NCBI RefSeq assembly: GCF_900105055.1
Contig: NZ_FNTA01000004.1
Span: forward strand, 1,674,001 to 1,738,000
Source: Amycolatopsis lurida
Lineage (GTDB): Bacteria > Actinomycetota > Actinomycetes > Mycobacteriales > Pseudonocardiaceae
DNA: 64,000 bases
Direction: 5' to 3'
Position numbers and translations under genes: made by a program
Notes under the pieces: model-generated
What the model saw: only the letters and a program-made list of their open reading frames with translations
Database searches by the model: none
Told to the model about the DNA's origin: nothing
In this document: piece after piece, positions 8,794-17,788 of the stretch
Position numbering within the stretch: position 1 is the first letter of the stretch
Layout: the number at the start of each line of letters is the position of its first letter

Positions 8794-9660
8794 ATGCTGA
8801 TGCCCGATGGCTTCCCAGGTCAGCGGTTGCGCGTGCTGCCGCGGCCGCTGGTGGCGTCGGCCCTGCGCAGGGCCCCGACCTCGGGCCTGCTCGTCACCGA
8901 CGCCGGGTACTTCCCCAGCGCGGCCAACCACGGCATGCACCGCCCGCGCAGCGCACCGGAAGCCATCGTGATCGTCTGCACCGACGGGGTCGGGTACTGC
9001 GAGGCCGACGGCAGAGTGAGCGTGATCAGGCCGGGAAATGCCCTGGTCCTGCCCCCATCCCGTCCGCACTTCTACTGGGCGGACTCGCGTGCCCCCTGGA
9101 CGATCTGGTGGCTGCACGCCGCGGGTTCCCAGGTCTCGGAGCTGCTCACGGTCGTCACGCCGGGCGGCGGAGAAGCCATCATCGAGGTGCGCGACGTCTA
9201 CCGGGCCGTCTCGGCGATCGACGACGCCATCGGCTTCCTCGAGCGGGATGAGACCTTCCCGCACCTTATCTCGGCCTCCGGCGCGGGCTGGACCTTGCTG
9301 GCGCAGCTGGCCGCGGACGCACTGACCGAAGCCCACCAGCCCACCGAGCCGGTTCGCCAGGCGCAGGAGTACCTGCGGCACAACTTCGCGAAGCCGGTGA
9401 TCGTCAAAGAGCTCGCGCGCACGGCGGGCCTATCGCCCTCGCACTTCGCGGCCCTGTTCCGGATGGCGGCGGGCTGCGGCGTGGTCGAATACGCCAAGCG
9501 CCTGCGGATGGCCCGAGCGCGCGAGCTGCTCGTCACCACGTCCCGCGACATCTCCGAGATCGCCAGGACCATCGGCTACAACGACGCGTTCTACTTCTCG
9601 CGCACTTTCCGCAGAGAACACGGGTGCAGCCCCAGCGAGTACCGACGCGGGAAGAACTAG
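8794..9660 (+). CDS. AraC-family transcriptional regulator
   Basis: Sugar-responsive type regulator, 288 aa. The N-terminal half resembles the AraC cupin ligand-binding domain (TDGVGYCEADGRVSVIRPGNALVLPPSRPHFYWAD, read across about residues 65-100). The C-terminal 100 residues carry the paired helix-turn-helix: VIVKELARTAGLSPSHFAAL and RDISEIARTIGYNDAFYFSR, ending CSPSEYRRG. In-frame ATGs at 8713, 8737 and 8794 are possible. I chose 8794 because family similarity starts there, but none has a strong ribosome-binding site. It faces the DUF5107 gene and is the likely regulator of the glycan locus (inference). Confidence 0.88.
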   Translation: MLMPDGFPGQRLRVLPRPLVASALRRAPTSGLLVTDAGYFPSAANHGMHRPRSAPEAIVIVCTDGVGYCEADGRVSVIRPGNALVLPPSRPHFYWADSRAPWTIWWLHAAGSQVSELLTVVTPGGGEAIIEVRDVYRAVSAIDDAIGFLERDETFPHLISASGAGWTLLAQLAADALTEAHQPTEPVRQAQEYLRHNFAKPVIVKELARTAGLSPSHFAALFRMAAGCGVVEYAKRLRMARARELLVTTSRDISEIARTIGYNDAFYFSRTFRREHGCSPSEYRRGKN

Positions 9661-9841
9661 CGCCCCTCTTACTTGCCGGTCTTCCGCGCCGCGGCGGCGA
9701 TCTCCGGAACCCGTGCTCGGTGACCGGACACGAACCGATATCGACAGGCCGTTCGACGCAGCCGTCATGATGCTCCCTGCCGCTGGTGAGCCACGAGGGC
9801 CACCTTGTGACCGCGGGCATGGATCGAGGACCATCGCCGGT

Positions 9842-12013
9842 ATGCGAAGACGTGTTCAACGGCGTCGCCGACTGGCTGTCCTGTGGTGGACCGCTTGGCT
9901 CGCCCTCCTCGCCGTTCTCGGTTCGGTGCTTTACTTCCTGTTCCGCGACGGCTTGCAGGTGGCGGCCAACATGGCCCAGCTGATCTCCGTGGCGCTTGCC
10001 CTTCTTCCTTTGCTCTGGGCGTTGGTCGTGTGGCGCCGCCGCACCGTCCGGCTGCCCGACCCCGAGGAGCTCGCGAAGGCGGTGGTGTACCTCGCAGACC
10101 GTGTGCAAAGGCAGTGGATCGAGGATGCGCGCACGTGGCACACCGGCGTCCTTCCCGTGTGCTGGAAGGTCACAGGCCGCAGGAAGCTGATGGACCACCT
10201 CGGCCAGGTGACAGACCTGGACCTCGACGAGCTCGCGGTGGACAAGGGCGCCCTCGATTCCCTCGCGTGCAACTTCCCGATGCTGTTCCAGCGCCGCCTG
10301 ATTCTGCTCGGCGCGTCCGGGACGGGCAAGACCTCCCTCGCGGTCCTCCTGCTGCTGAAACTGCTGGAAAACCGGTCGCAGAACGATCCCGTCCCGGTGT
10401 TCCTCACCGCGTCACGGTGGGAGGTCGCGGAGGACCGGTCACTGCGCGAGTGGCTGACCGACGAGCTGTGCCGCCTCTATCCCGGACTGACCGACCCGGA
10501 ACACGGCGGCCCGGGGACACCGGAAGAACTGGTTCGCAGTCAGCGCGTCATCCCCTTCATCGACGGTCTGGACGACCTGCCCGAGCGGGTTCAACGGCAC
10601 TTCTTCTCGACGCTGAACAACTCGCTGGCCATGGGCGACGCCCTGGTGCTGACCTGTCACACGAAGGAGTACCGCGACCTGGTGGAGACCACTGGGAAGG
10701 TCATTCCAGGCGCCGTGGTGCTGGAATCGATGCCCATCGATCCGCAGCACGCGCGCGAATATCTCGCGATCTCTTCGGACGACGTGGGGGACGTGGTGGT
10801 CGACGCCCTCATCCCCGCTGACGGCGACCTCAGCCGGACCCCGGACCAGGTGAACGCCCATATGACCAGGGCATTGGACCTGTGGCTGTTCCGCACCGTC
10901 TACCGCGACGGCGACCGTGATCCGTCGGAACTCCTCGATCCGAACGTGAACCGCGATCCCGAGACTCTCCGGGCGCACATGCTCGCCCATGTCATCCCGG
11001 CGCTGATCAGGAATAGACCACCCAGCACTCACTCGCACGAGCGGTTCCGACCAAGCAGACGCTACGAGCCGGACCAGGTCCGGTCATGGCTCGGGTATCT
11101 GGCCCACCGGTGCACCAACAGGACCAGTCACCAGGAGAAGCAACGCCGAGAGCTCCTGTGGTGGTACGTCGCCGCCACCGTGAACGGCCCGTCGCGCACC
11201 ATCAAACTGTCAGTGGCTGTCTTCACTGCCATCGCGACGACGATCATCACCGCCGGAATCGTGTCCGGCGCTGACCTCGGCGTCGCCGGATCCATCGGCT
11301 TTTTCGGCATCGCCTTGTCCTACACCTGGATGGTCGCCGCGAGCACCGACACCCACTTCGCCAGGTGGCGAGGAGAAGAGCCGGGAATCGTGGCAGGGCT
11401 ACGCAGCCACGTCCTAGCGGTGATGACCATCCTCGGGTTCACAGGCGGTGTGGGCGTCGCGGGCTACACCTTCATCCTCACAATGAACGCCATCTTCGGA
11501 AGCTCGGAGCGGGAAAGCGCCGATGCCGCGACATCATCGGACATCGCGGTCTTGCTCGCCGTGCCCCTGCTGTTCCTGGCGGCCTCCGCCCTCAACCAGG
11601 TCCTGGCAGTGCCGACCTCGGGCATCGACAACCTCACCTCGATGACGGTCTGGCGTTCCGCTCGACGCGTCACTCTCATCCAGGTGGCGGTCGCCACGGC
11701 CGCCGGAGCCGCGGGCACGCTCGCGATCTGCGCCCGCATGGACGCGCCGGCCTTCGCGACGGTGACGGTCACCATCGCCGGGGCCGGCATCATCGGCTTG
11801 CCGGCAGGCCTCCTGCCCGGGCGGCACCACGCATGGCCTGCCTACGTCATCGCCGTCGACCACCTCGCCAGGACCGGCCGACTGCCACGGAACCTCATAC
11901 GTTTCCTGGACGACGCGCACCGCCTCGGCCTGCTGCGGGCGGTCGGGCCCGCCTACCAGTTCCGCCACGCCGAACTCGAGGACCACCTAGCCGCCCACTA
12001 CCAGCAGCAATAG
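9842..12013 (+). CDS. Membrane-associated NACHT-domain NTPase
   Basis: STAND-class NTPase of 723 aa with an unknown trigger. Two hydrophobic helices at about residues 10-60 anchor the N-terminus. The NACHT domain has the P-loop GASGTGKTS at residues 157-165 and a Walker B-like FIDGLDDLPE near 240. From about residue 445 there are several further membrane helices (for example TIKLSVAVFTAIATTIITAG and ATVTVTIAGAGIIGLPAG), followed by a soluble tail (FLDDAHRLGLLRAVGPAYQF) that resembles the end of other actinobacterial NACHT-TM proteins. ATG 9842 starts the recognisable protein. Members of this superfamily can act in defence or signalling; here this is inference only. Confidence 0.85.
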   Translation: MRRRVQRRRRLAVLWWTAWLALLAVLGSVLYFLFRDGLQVAANMAQLISVALALLPLLWALVVWRRRTVRLPDPEELAKAVVYLADRVQRQWIEDARTWHTGVLPVCWKVTGRRKLMDHLGQVTDLDLDELAVDKGALDSLACNFPMLFQRRLILLGASGTGKTSLAVLLLLKLLENRSQNDPVPVFLTASRWEVAEDRSLREWLTDELCRLYPGLTDPEHGGPGTPEELVRSQRVIPFIDGLDDLPERVQRHFFSTLNNSLAMGDALVLTCHTKEYRDLVETTGKVIPGAVVLESMPIDPQHAREYLAISSDDVGDVVVDALIPADGDLSRTPDQVNAHMTRALDLWLFRTVYRDGDRDPSELLDPNVNRDPETLRAHMLAHVIPALIRNRPPSTHSHERFRPSRRYEPDQVRSWLGYLAHRCTNRTSHQEKQRRELLWWYVAATVNGPSRTIKLSVAVFTAIATTIITAGIVSGADLGVAGSIGFFGIALSYTWMVAASTDTHFARWRGEEPGIVAGLRSHVLAVMTILGFTGGVGVAGYTFILTMNAIFGSSERESADAATSSDIAVLLAVPLLFLAASALNQVLAVPTSGIDNLTSMTVWRSARRVTLIQVAVATAAGAAGTLAICARMDAPAFATVTVTIAGAGIIGLPAGLLPGRHHAWPAYVIAVDHLARTGRLPRNLIRFLDDAHRLGLLRAVGPAYQFRHAELEDHLAAHYQQQ

Positions 12014-12175
12014 TTCCGGTGCCGGCGCCTGCGCAAGTGCCGAACGGGCGGCGATCCTTGTTCCGATTCTTCACCCTGATGCCCACTGATGTCGCGTTCG
12101 TGGACCAAGGCCGGGGCCGGGGCGGTCCAGCGACCCCTGGTCGTGGAACAACGTCCCGGTCCGCCGACGACCTGT

Positions 12176-13576
12176 TCAGCCCTTGCGGGGGACTATGAGA
12201 ATGTGGCTCATGTTGGCGCTGTGCGTTGAGGTGGATCCGCGTGAGTCGGTCAGGTCCTCCACCGCGCCCTGTACCCCGCCGTCCATCCCGTCTACCCACT
12301 TCACCATGACGTAGGCGCTGAACCGCGGGTCACAGTCGGCGCGGACGGTGAAGTCGGGCAGGTGCAGGGGTACGTGATGGCGGTGCACCGCGTACGACAT
12401 TTCGCGGAGTTCCCCGGTAGCCCGGTCCTTGTGGCAGACCTCGTTGCCCTTCCACTGGGTGACGTACAGAGTGAAGGTGGCCGTCGACGCGGTCGGGGCG
12501 GGCGTGTCGCAGAGCTTGTCCTTCTGCGGATAGCAGACCTGGAATTGGGTATCGGCGACGACGCTGAGGTGGGTGAATCCCGGCGCGAAGGTGACGGACC
12601 TGAGTACCGGCTCCCGGGCGATCATGCGGGGAGCCGGTCCCACGTGCAGGAGGCCACGTGGCACCGCACTCTGTGCGGGCGCGCCTGTGGTCGTGTTGTC
12701 CACGGACGTGTCGGCGACCTCGATCCGCCCGCTGTCCAGCCGGAACTGCGCGTCGAGGTCTTCCCTGAGCGCGGCGGCGCGGACGTAGGCGGTGCAGGCG
12801 ACTGTGGTGGCCACACCGGGATGCAGCAGGAAGCGGGTGGTCAGTTGCACCTCTTCCTTCTCCCGCTCCGACGACGCCCCTTCCTGCAGGATGTTCTGTC
12901 CGGTCACGAAGTTCTGCTCACCACCGGGCCATCTGCACCGCACCTCGTTGTCGAACAGCGAGCGGTGGGTCGCCGAGCTCGCGCGCATCACCGACACCAC
13001 GTACGCGGTCTGCGTCGTCGACATCTCCAGCTCGACGCTGCCCAGCGCCACCACCTCATGATCGGGCCTCCAGGATCCACCAGGCACTGCCCTGGGCATC
13101 CGCGGCGCGAATATGCGACGTGGTGCGAAGTCGTATCGGACGACGGCGTCGGCGGGCGCGGCGGCGGGCACGGGTGTGGAGGGGCCCGCATCATCGAAGG
13201 CCGTGCTCGACGGGATCACGATCGCCACGAGGACCGCGGCGGCGGCCGCGAGTGATCGTGGGCGCCGCCGGCCAGAGCCGGAGGCCAGGTCCGGAGTTTC
13301 GACTGAGGAAACCGGTGTCTCCACGGTGATCTTGCCGTTGGCCACATGCCAGTGCCGTAGCAAATCGGCGAGGTCTTGGTCAGTCGCCCCACACGCGGTG
13401 GCGATTGCGGCAATCGTCCGATAATCGGGTGGAACCGTTACTCCAGAGCAGTATCGATGCAGAGTGGAACTGCTGATATGTGCTTTTCGGCCAAGATCTG
13501 AATAGCTCAGCCCGCTGCGCTCCTTGAGAGCAGCGAGAAGTTGCGCAAGCTCGCTGCGCGTGCTCGACACATCCAT
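12176..13576 (-). CDS. Membrane-bound XRE-type regulator with extracytoplasmic paralogue domain
   Basis: Three-part protein of 466 aa. Residues 1-70 are an XRE/Cro-like helix-turn-helix (LSYSDLGRKAHISSSTLHRY, then ATACGATDQDLADLLRHW). A single membrane helix follows near residues 100-120 (RSLAAAAAVLVAIVIPSS). The rest should lie outside the membrane. That outer part is strongly similar, nearly end to end, to the secreted protein encoded divergently at 13876-14913; both contain RSLFDNEVRC, VTGQNIL, LHPGVATT or VHPGVATT, HVPLHLPDF, and DGMDGGVQG or NGMDGGVQG. ATG 13576 is preceded by GGGGAGGG at about seven bases. I infer a membrane-tethered DNA-binding sensor; ligand and targets are unknown. 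Confidence 0.85.
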   Translation of the reverse strand: MDVSSTRSELAQLLAALKERSGLSYSDLGRKAHISSSTLHRYCSGVTVPPDYRTIAAIATACGATDQDLADLLRHWHVANGKITVETPVSSVETPDLASGSGRRRPRSLAAAAAVLVAIVIPSSTAFDDAGPSTPVPAAAPADAVVRYDFAPRRIFAPRMPRAVPGGSWRPDHEVVALGSVELEMSTTQTAYVVSVMRASSATHRSLFDNEVRCRWPGGEQNFVTGQNILQEGASSEREKEEVQLTTRFLLHPGVATTVACTAYVRAAALREDLDAQFRLDSGRIEVADTSVDNTTTGAPAQSAVPRGLLHVGPAPRMIAREPVLRSVTFAPGFTHLSVVADTQFQVCYPQKDKLCDTPAPTASTATFTLYVTQWKGNEVCHKDRATGELREMSYAVHRHHVPLHLPDFTVRADCDPRFSAYVMVKWVDGMDGGVQGAVEDLTDSRGSTSTHSANMSHILIVPRKG

Positions 13577-13875
13577 CGACCCTCCCCAAGTCTCCGGTGC
13601 CGCGAGCCAGTATGACACCGTCCCACACCCTCCGGGAAACCCCTGATCAGGCCCATTTCACGCATGCCGGGACGACACACGTCCCGGCAACCCTTGCCGC
13701 CGCTACCCGTCACCCGACATGGTTGTTCCGCACCCCTGGTGAACCGTGAATCAAATTCACTTCAGGATCAGCCGTAGCCACCGAAACTCGACACCTCGCC
13801 CCCTATCAAGGGGCCATGTGTTATCGCCGAAACAGTTCGTCACGCTAAATTCTCACTGGTGAAAGGAGACCGCGG
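13577..13875. promoter_or_regulatory. Divergent control region with GTGAAT-N3-ATTCAC dyad
   Basis: The gap between the XRE sensor and its secreted paralogue. It contains a perfect inverted repeat GTGAATCAAATTCAC at 13746-13760 and a smaller TCAC-TG-GTGA dyad at 13853-13862 overlapping the AAAGGAG ribosome-binding site of the secreted gene. These are natural candidates for operators bound by the adjacent XRE domain. Binding is inferred from position and symmetry only. Confidence 0.45.
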
Positions 13876-14913
13876 GTGAGGCGAATACTGTCCTTCATTC
13901 TCGGTGCCGTGGTGCTGGTCGTGCTCGCCCCGGCGGCGACCGCGAGCACTGCCACCCATGTCAAGTTCACGCCGCAACAGGTGCTCGCGCCGAAGGTGCC
14001 CGAGACGAAGCCGGGTGAGCCGGTGAAGTTCGACCAGGAGGTCAAGAAGCTGGGCAGCGTGGACCTGGAAATGTCGGCGACGCAGACCGCCTACGTCAGA
14101 TCGGTGATGCGCGCGAACTCGGCCACCTATCGCTCGCTGTTCGACAACGAGGTGCGGTGCACCTGGCCTGGCGGCGAACAGAGCTACGTAACGGGACAGA
14201 ATATCCTCCAGAAGGGCGCATCCCTGGAGCCGGAGAAGGAGGACGTCCAGCTCACCACCCGCTTCCTGGTGCACCCCGGTGTCGCCACGACGGTCACCTG
14301 CACCGCGTACGTCCGTGCCGCCACGATGCGCAAGAACCTCGACGCCCAGTTCCAGCTGCACGACGGATTCCTCGAGTTCGCGGCCACCTCCGTGCACAAC
14401 ACCACGGCCGGTCTTCCCGCCCAGCGCGCCACACCCCGTGGCCTCGTGCGTGTCGGACCGGACCCCGAGGTCGTGGCGCGTGAGCCCGCGTTGCCGCACT
14501 TCACCCTCGCGCCAGGCTTCACGAAACTCAGCGTCTTCGCCGACACCGAATACAAGACCTGTTACCCGGTGAAGGACAAGGACTGCACCCAGCCACCGGC
14601 CTCGACGGCCACCTTCACCCTCTACGTCAACCAGTGGAACGGCGACAAACTCTGCCAGACCAGCAACGCCACCACGACGACCCGCCAAATGTCCTACTCG
14701 GTGCACCACCATTACGTGCCGCTGCACCTGCCCGACTTCAAGGTCCGGGCCGACTGCGAACAGCGGTTCAACGCCTACGTCCTGGTGAAATGGCAGAACG
14801 GCATGGACGGCGGAGTGCAGGGAACCGCGGTAGGCCTGCCCGACTCACGCGGGTCGACCACGACCCACAACGCCGACATGAGCCACGTCTTCGTCGTCCC
14901 CCTCAAAAGCTGA
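13876..14913 (+). CDS. Secreted protein, paralogue of the outer domain of the XRE sensor
   Basis: Unrecognised exported protein of 345 aa. GTG start with AAAGGAG eight bases upstream. The signal peptide is clear (RRILSFILGAVVLVVLAP, cleavage expected after ATAS near residue 24). The mature part is a single domain collinear with residues about 150-466 of the neighbouring membrane regulator, with conserved Cys in RSLFDNEVRC, TCTAYVRA, KTCYPVKDKDC, KLCQTS and RADC, which suggests disulfides. No enzymatic motif is evident. The divergent arrangement suggests that the regulator controls, or senses the same ligand as, this protein. Confidence 0.85.
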   Translation: MRRILSFILGAVVLVVLAPAATASTATHVKFTPQQVLAPKVPETKPGEPVKFDQEVKKLGSVDLEMSATQTAYVRSVMRANSATYRSLFDNEVRCTWPGGEQSYVTGQNILQKGASLEPEKEDVQLTTRFLVHPGVATTVTCTAYVRAATMRKNLDAQFQLHDGFLEFAATSVHNTTAGLPAQRATPRGLVRVGPDPEVVAREPALPHFTLAPGFTKLSVFADTEYKTCYPVKDKDCTQPPASTATFTLYVNQWNGDKLCQTSNATTTTRQMSYSVHHHYVPLHLPDFKVRADCEQRFNAYVLVKWQNGMDGGVQGTAVGLPDSRGSTTTHNADMSHVFVVPLKS

Positions 14914-15126
14914 CGACAACGGGCGAACCCCCTCAGCCGCGTCGACGCCGTTGATTTCCGCGCTGCCATCCTCACCACAAGCGCACATCGAAAGCCGCCC
15001 GACTCGATTTTCTGCCAGCACCACATCTCCCGAAATTCACCGCAAAACCCGCACTGAGAGACCATAGACGCAGCACCACGTATTCAGTGCGGACTGCGAA
15101 TCCGCAACCACAAATCAGGAGTCACG

Positions 15127-15612
15127 ATGCCAAGAAAAACACTGGCGATCATTGCGGCCGCGTGCGCAATGGCAGCGACGGTCTCGTTCGGCGCCACCAC
15201 GGCGTCCGCCGCGAGCCGTGTCGCGCCATCTGCTGCGGCCGCCGCCGGAATCCAGGGGTCTCCGAAATGTTCCGGCACGGAATCATACGGCCCCATCCGC
15301 TACCAGGTGTGCGTCCGGTACAACTGCGATAGCAATTCGTGCTTCCACCGCGGATACCTCGGCGTGGCCAACACTGCCACGAGCGCTCGCACGGTCACCT
15401 GGGACCTGGACTGGAGCTTGATCGGTGCCCCGTGGCGCGACGACGACCGCGGCGTCGTGACACTCGCCGCCGGTCAGCAGAAAACCATCTATTCCCGCTA
15501 CACCTACGAAACCTCACCCTGCGGTTTCACGGGACAGAGAAAACTGACCGTCGCATACAGCTCTGGCACAAGCGCACCCATCACAGTGGAAGACTTCATG
15601 GCATGCCGATGA
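15127..15612 (+). CDS. Small secreted cysteine-containing protein
   Basis: Exported protein of 161 aa that I do not recognise. CAGGAG upstream supports ATG 15127. Signal peptide: KTLAIIAAACAMAATVSFG with a likely cut after ASA near residue 34. The mature chain has six Cys (PKCSG, YQVCVRYNC, NSCFHRG, SPCGF, MACR), probably paired in disulfides, and beta-rich sequence. It is the second of three consecutive plus-strand genes for secreted proteins; spacing over 200 bp from the first argues for its own promoter. Confidence 0.72.
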   Translation: MPRKTLAIIAAACAMAATVSFGATTASAASRVAPSAAAAAGIQGSPKCSGTESYGPIRYQVCVRYNCDSNSCFHRGYLGVANTATSARTVTWDLDWSLIGAPWRDDDRGVVTLAAGQQKTIYSRYTYETSPCGFTGQRKLTVAYSSGTSAPITVEDFMACR

Positions 15613-15720
15613 ATGCTCTGTACGTTCACCCTTTCCGGTCGACCTGCGGCCGTTTCGGACAATCGTTCACCTGCGGGCTCACACCCGGGGCCCTCAGAAC
15701 TCGAGTTCGGGGAGGAAGTT

Positions 15721-16239
15721 GTGAAGGCAAAGGCATTCTTCCGGGCGGCGACTGTAGCGCTCGGCATTGGGGCCGCTGTGCTGGCTTCGGCGCCCGTGGC
15801 CACTGCGAGGCCGTCGGACGTGCTCGCCCGCTATGCGGCGGACGGCATCGACGTGGGCCGGCTACCCGCCGGGTACTCGGTCGTCGGCGACCAGATCCTG
15901 TGGCAACGGCAGACCGAGGACGGCGTGCTCAGCACCGGGCTCGGCACGTTCTGCTCGCTCGGCTTCCTCTGCCTGTACCGGGCGACGGGCACCACCGGCA
16001 CGCTGTGGTTCACCAACGATCGGCAGCGCATGCACAATCTGGGGAATTACAGCTTCAATGACGCGACCCGCAGCTGGTGGAACAACTCCAGCTACGACGC
16101 GATCTGGTACTTCCACACCAGCGGCTCGCCCAACCCGTACGTGTGCATGAACGCAGGCGATCGCGTGAGAAACCCGCCTGCTTCGCAGCAACGGCAGGCA
16201 TCGCTCGCCTACGTTTACCCCAACTCCACCACCTGCTGA
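15721..16239 (+). CDS. Secreted peptidase-inhibitor I36-like protein
   Basis: Exported protein of 172 aa. The GTG start at 15721 is fixed by GGGGAGGAAG just upstream. The signal peptide is KAKAFFRAATVALGIGAAVL, cut after ATA near residue 30. The C-terminal half has the I36/SMPI-like pattern: FCSLGFLCLYR, a Gly-rich strand, NLGNYSFNDATRSWWNNSS and a final Cys. The family includes secreted metalloprotease inhibitors of streptomycetes and many small exported proteins of unknown function, so inhibition is only a possibility here. Confidence 0.75.
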   Translation: MKAKAFFRAATVALGIGAAVLASAPVATARPSDVLARYAADGIDVGRLPAGYSVVGDQILWQRQTEDGVLSTGLGTFCSLGFLCLYRATGTTGTLWFTNDRQRMHNLGNYSFNDATRSWWNNSSYDAIWYFHTSGSPNPYVCMNAGDRVRNPPASQQRQASLAYVYPNSTTC

Positions 16240-16357
16240 CAGGCCATGGCGTGCGGTTTGCCAGCGCGTGATGGCCCGTGGTTGATCACGTTTTTCGGCA
16301 CTCCTCGACCACTCGGTAGGACAGCGTGTTGAACAGCGGGGCTCGTGTCGGATGGGG

Positions 16358-16394
16358 TTGACCCCGCCCCCGGGTCAGGCTGGAGCCTGGCCGC
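16358..16394 (+). promoter_or_regulatory. MerR-type promoter/operator of the serine hydrolase gene
   Basis: TTGACC at 16358-16363 and GGGTCAGGCT beginning at 16372, with the dyad TGACCC-N7-GGGTCA, end 13 bp before ATG 16395. The same elements with identical spacing precede the merR-like gene at 17789. TTGACC placed about 36 bp before the ATG fits a -35 box of a leaderless promoter, and no ribosome-binding site is present. Confidence 0.65.
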
Positions 16395-17702
16395 ATGAGG
16401 AACAACATCATTATTTCCCCGGCTCAGCTCGCTGCGCCGGTCGGCGGATTGCGGAAGAGGGTGCGTATGCCTCGGGTCTTCCGGCGGGCGGCGGTCACGG
16501 TGCTGGCGGTCACGCTGCTGGCCGGAGCGGCCGCACCCGGGGCGGCCACCGCGGACAGCCTGGCTGGGTCGAAGGCCGCTGCCCAGCAGAACCGCCCCGA
16601 ACTACAGGAGGCCATCCAGGGCTTCGTCGATATCGGGTTCACCGGGATGCAGATGCGGGTGAACGATCAGCGGGGCGAGTGGGCCGGCACCGCCGGGGTG
16701 CGCAAGCTAGGCCAGACCGCGAAGCCGCCGACGAACGGGCGGTTCCGGATCGGCAGCAACGCCAAGACCTTCGTCGCCACCGTGGTCCTGCAACTGGTGG
16801 CCGAGGGCAAGATCGGGCTGGACGCCCCGGTGGCCGGCTACCTGCCGCAGTTCGAGCTGGACCGGGAGATCACGGTGCGAATGCTGCTGCAGCACACTAG
16901 CGGGCTGTTCAATTACACCGGCGACTACTACAACGGGAAGCCCATGCCGGGGCTGCCTTCGACGGGCCAGGAATGGGTGGACAACCGTTTCCGCACCTAC
17001 CAGCCCGACGAACTGGTGCGGTTCGCGTTGGCCAAGGGACCGCTGTTCCTGCCGGGGAGGGACTGGAACTACTCCAACACCAACTACGTGCTGGCCGCAC
17101 TGCTGATCGAGAAAGCCACTGGCCGCTCCTACGCCGAGGAGATGCAACGGCGGATCCTGCGATCACCCGACGCGGCTGCCCCTGGCTCCACCCCTCAGCA
17201 GCCACGGCCGCTGGGGCTGTCGGGCACCGAGGTGCCGGGCACCCGGACGGGGATCCGCGGGCCGCACGCGCACGGTTACTACCGTTACCAGGACGCCGGT
17301 CAGTGGAAGACGGTCGATGTCACCCGCCAGAATCCCTCCCTGGTGTTCGCCGCCGGTGACATGATCTCAACCACCCAGGATCTCCACACGTTCTTCTCCG
17401 CGCTGATGAGCGGCAAGCTCCTGCCGGCCCCGCTACTGGCCGAGATGCGCACGCCGCACTCGAAGGTCGGTTACGGCCTCGGGGTGTACGTGGAGAAGCT
17501 GGGCTGCGGCGTCACCGTTGTGCGCCACAACGGCAACAACATTGGCTATGGGGCATTGATGTACAGCACGCCCGACGGGAGTAAGACCCTGACCGCCTCG
17601 ATCACGGGCGTGGACACCGAAGTCGACCTGGCCACGAAGTACCCGAAGGCGTTGGACAAGCTCCTCAAGGCGGCGTTCTGCGGCGAGCAGACCGCAGGCT
17701 GA
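16395..17702 (+). CDS. Secreted serine hydrolase (beta-lactamase class C / D,D-peptidase fold)
   Basis: Exported penicillin-binding-protein-like hydrolase, 435 aa. A long n-region with RKRVRMPRVFRR precedes a hydrophobic signal segment ending near ADS. The active-site SxxK is SNAK (Ser121-Lys124); the Tyr motif is YSNTNYV; the third motif is HNG in VRHNGNNIGYG. This pattern matches class C beta-lactamases, esterases and D-Ala-D-Ala carboxypeptidases, which sequence alone cannot separate. The start at 16395 is supported by exact spacing from the MerR-type operator; ATG 16467 is an alternative. It is followed by the MerR gene and probably controlled by it. Confidence 0.88.
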   Translation: MRNNIIISPAQLAAPVGGLRKRVRMPRVFRRAAVTVLAVTLLAGAAAPGAATADSLAGSKAAAQQNRPELQEAIQGFVDIGFTGMQMRVNDQRGEWAGTAGVRKLGQTAKPPTNGRFRIGSNAKTFVATVVLQLVAEGKIGLDAPVAGYLPQFELDREITVRMLLQHTSGLFNYTGDYYNGKPMPGLPSTGQEWVDNRFRTYQPDELVRFALAKGPLFLPGRDWNYSNTNYVLAALLIEKATGRSYAEEMQRRILRSPDAAAPGSTPQQPRPLGLSGTEVPGTRTGIRGPHAHGYYRYQDAGQWKTVDVTRQNPSLVFAAGDMISTTQDLHTFFSALMSGKLLPAPLLAEMRTPHSKVGYGLGVYVEKLGCGVTVVRHNGNNIGYGALMYSTPDGSKTLTASITGVDTEVDLATKYPKALDKLLKAAFCGEQTAG

Positions 17703-17751
17703 GGAACCTCCCCGCTCAGCCGAGGGCGCCGTGCGATGCGAGGCAGGCGGG

Positions 17752-17788
17752 TTGACCTTGACCTTGGGTCAGGCTGCACACTCGTCGC
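17752..17788 (+). promoter_or_regulatory. MerR-type promoter/operator, autoregulatory copy
   Basis: TTGACC at 17752-17757 is repeated directly at 17758-17763, followed by GGGTCAGGCT from 17766 and then 13 bp to ATG 17789. The central dyad is TGACC-TTG-GGTCA (17759-17771). Spacing of TTGACC, GGGTCAGGCT and ATG is identical to the copy at 16358-16394. The gene again has no ribosome-binding site, consistent with leaderless transcription. Confidence 0.65.
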
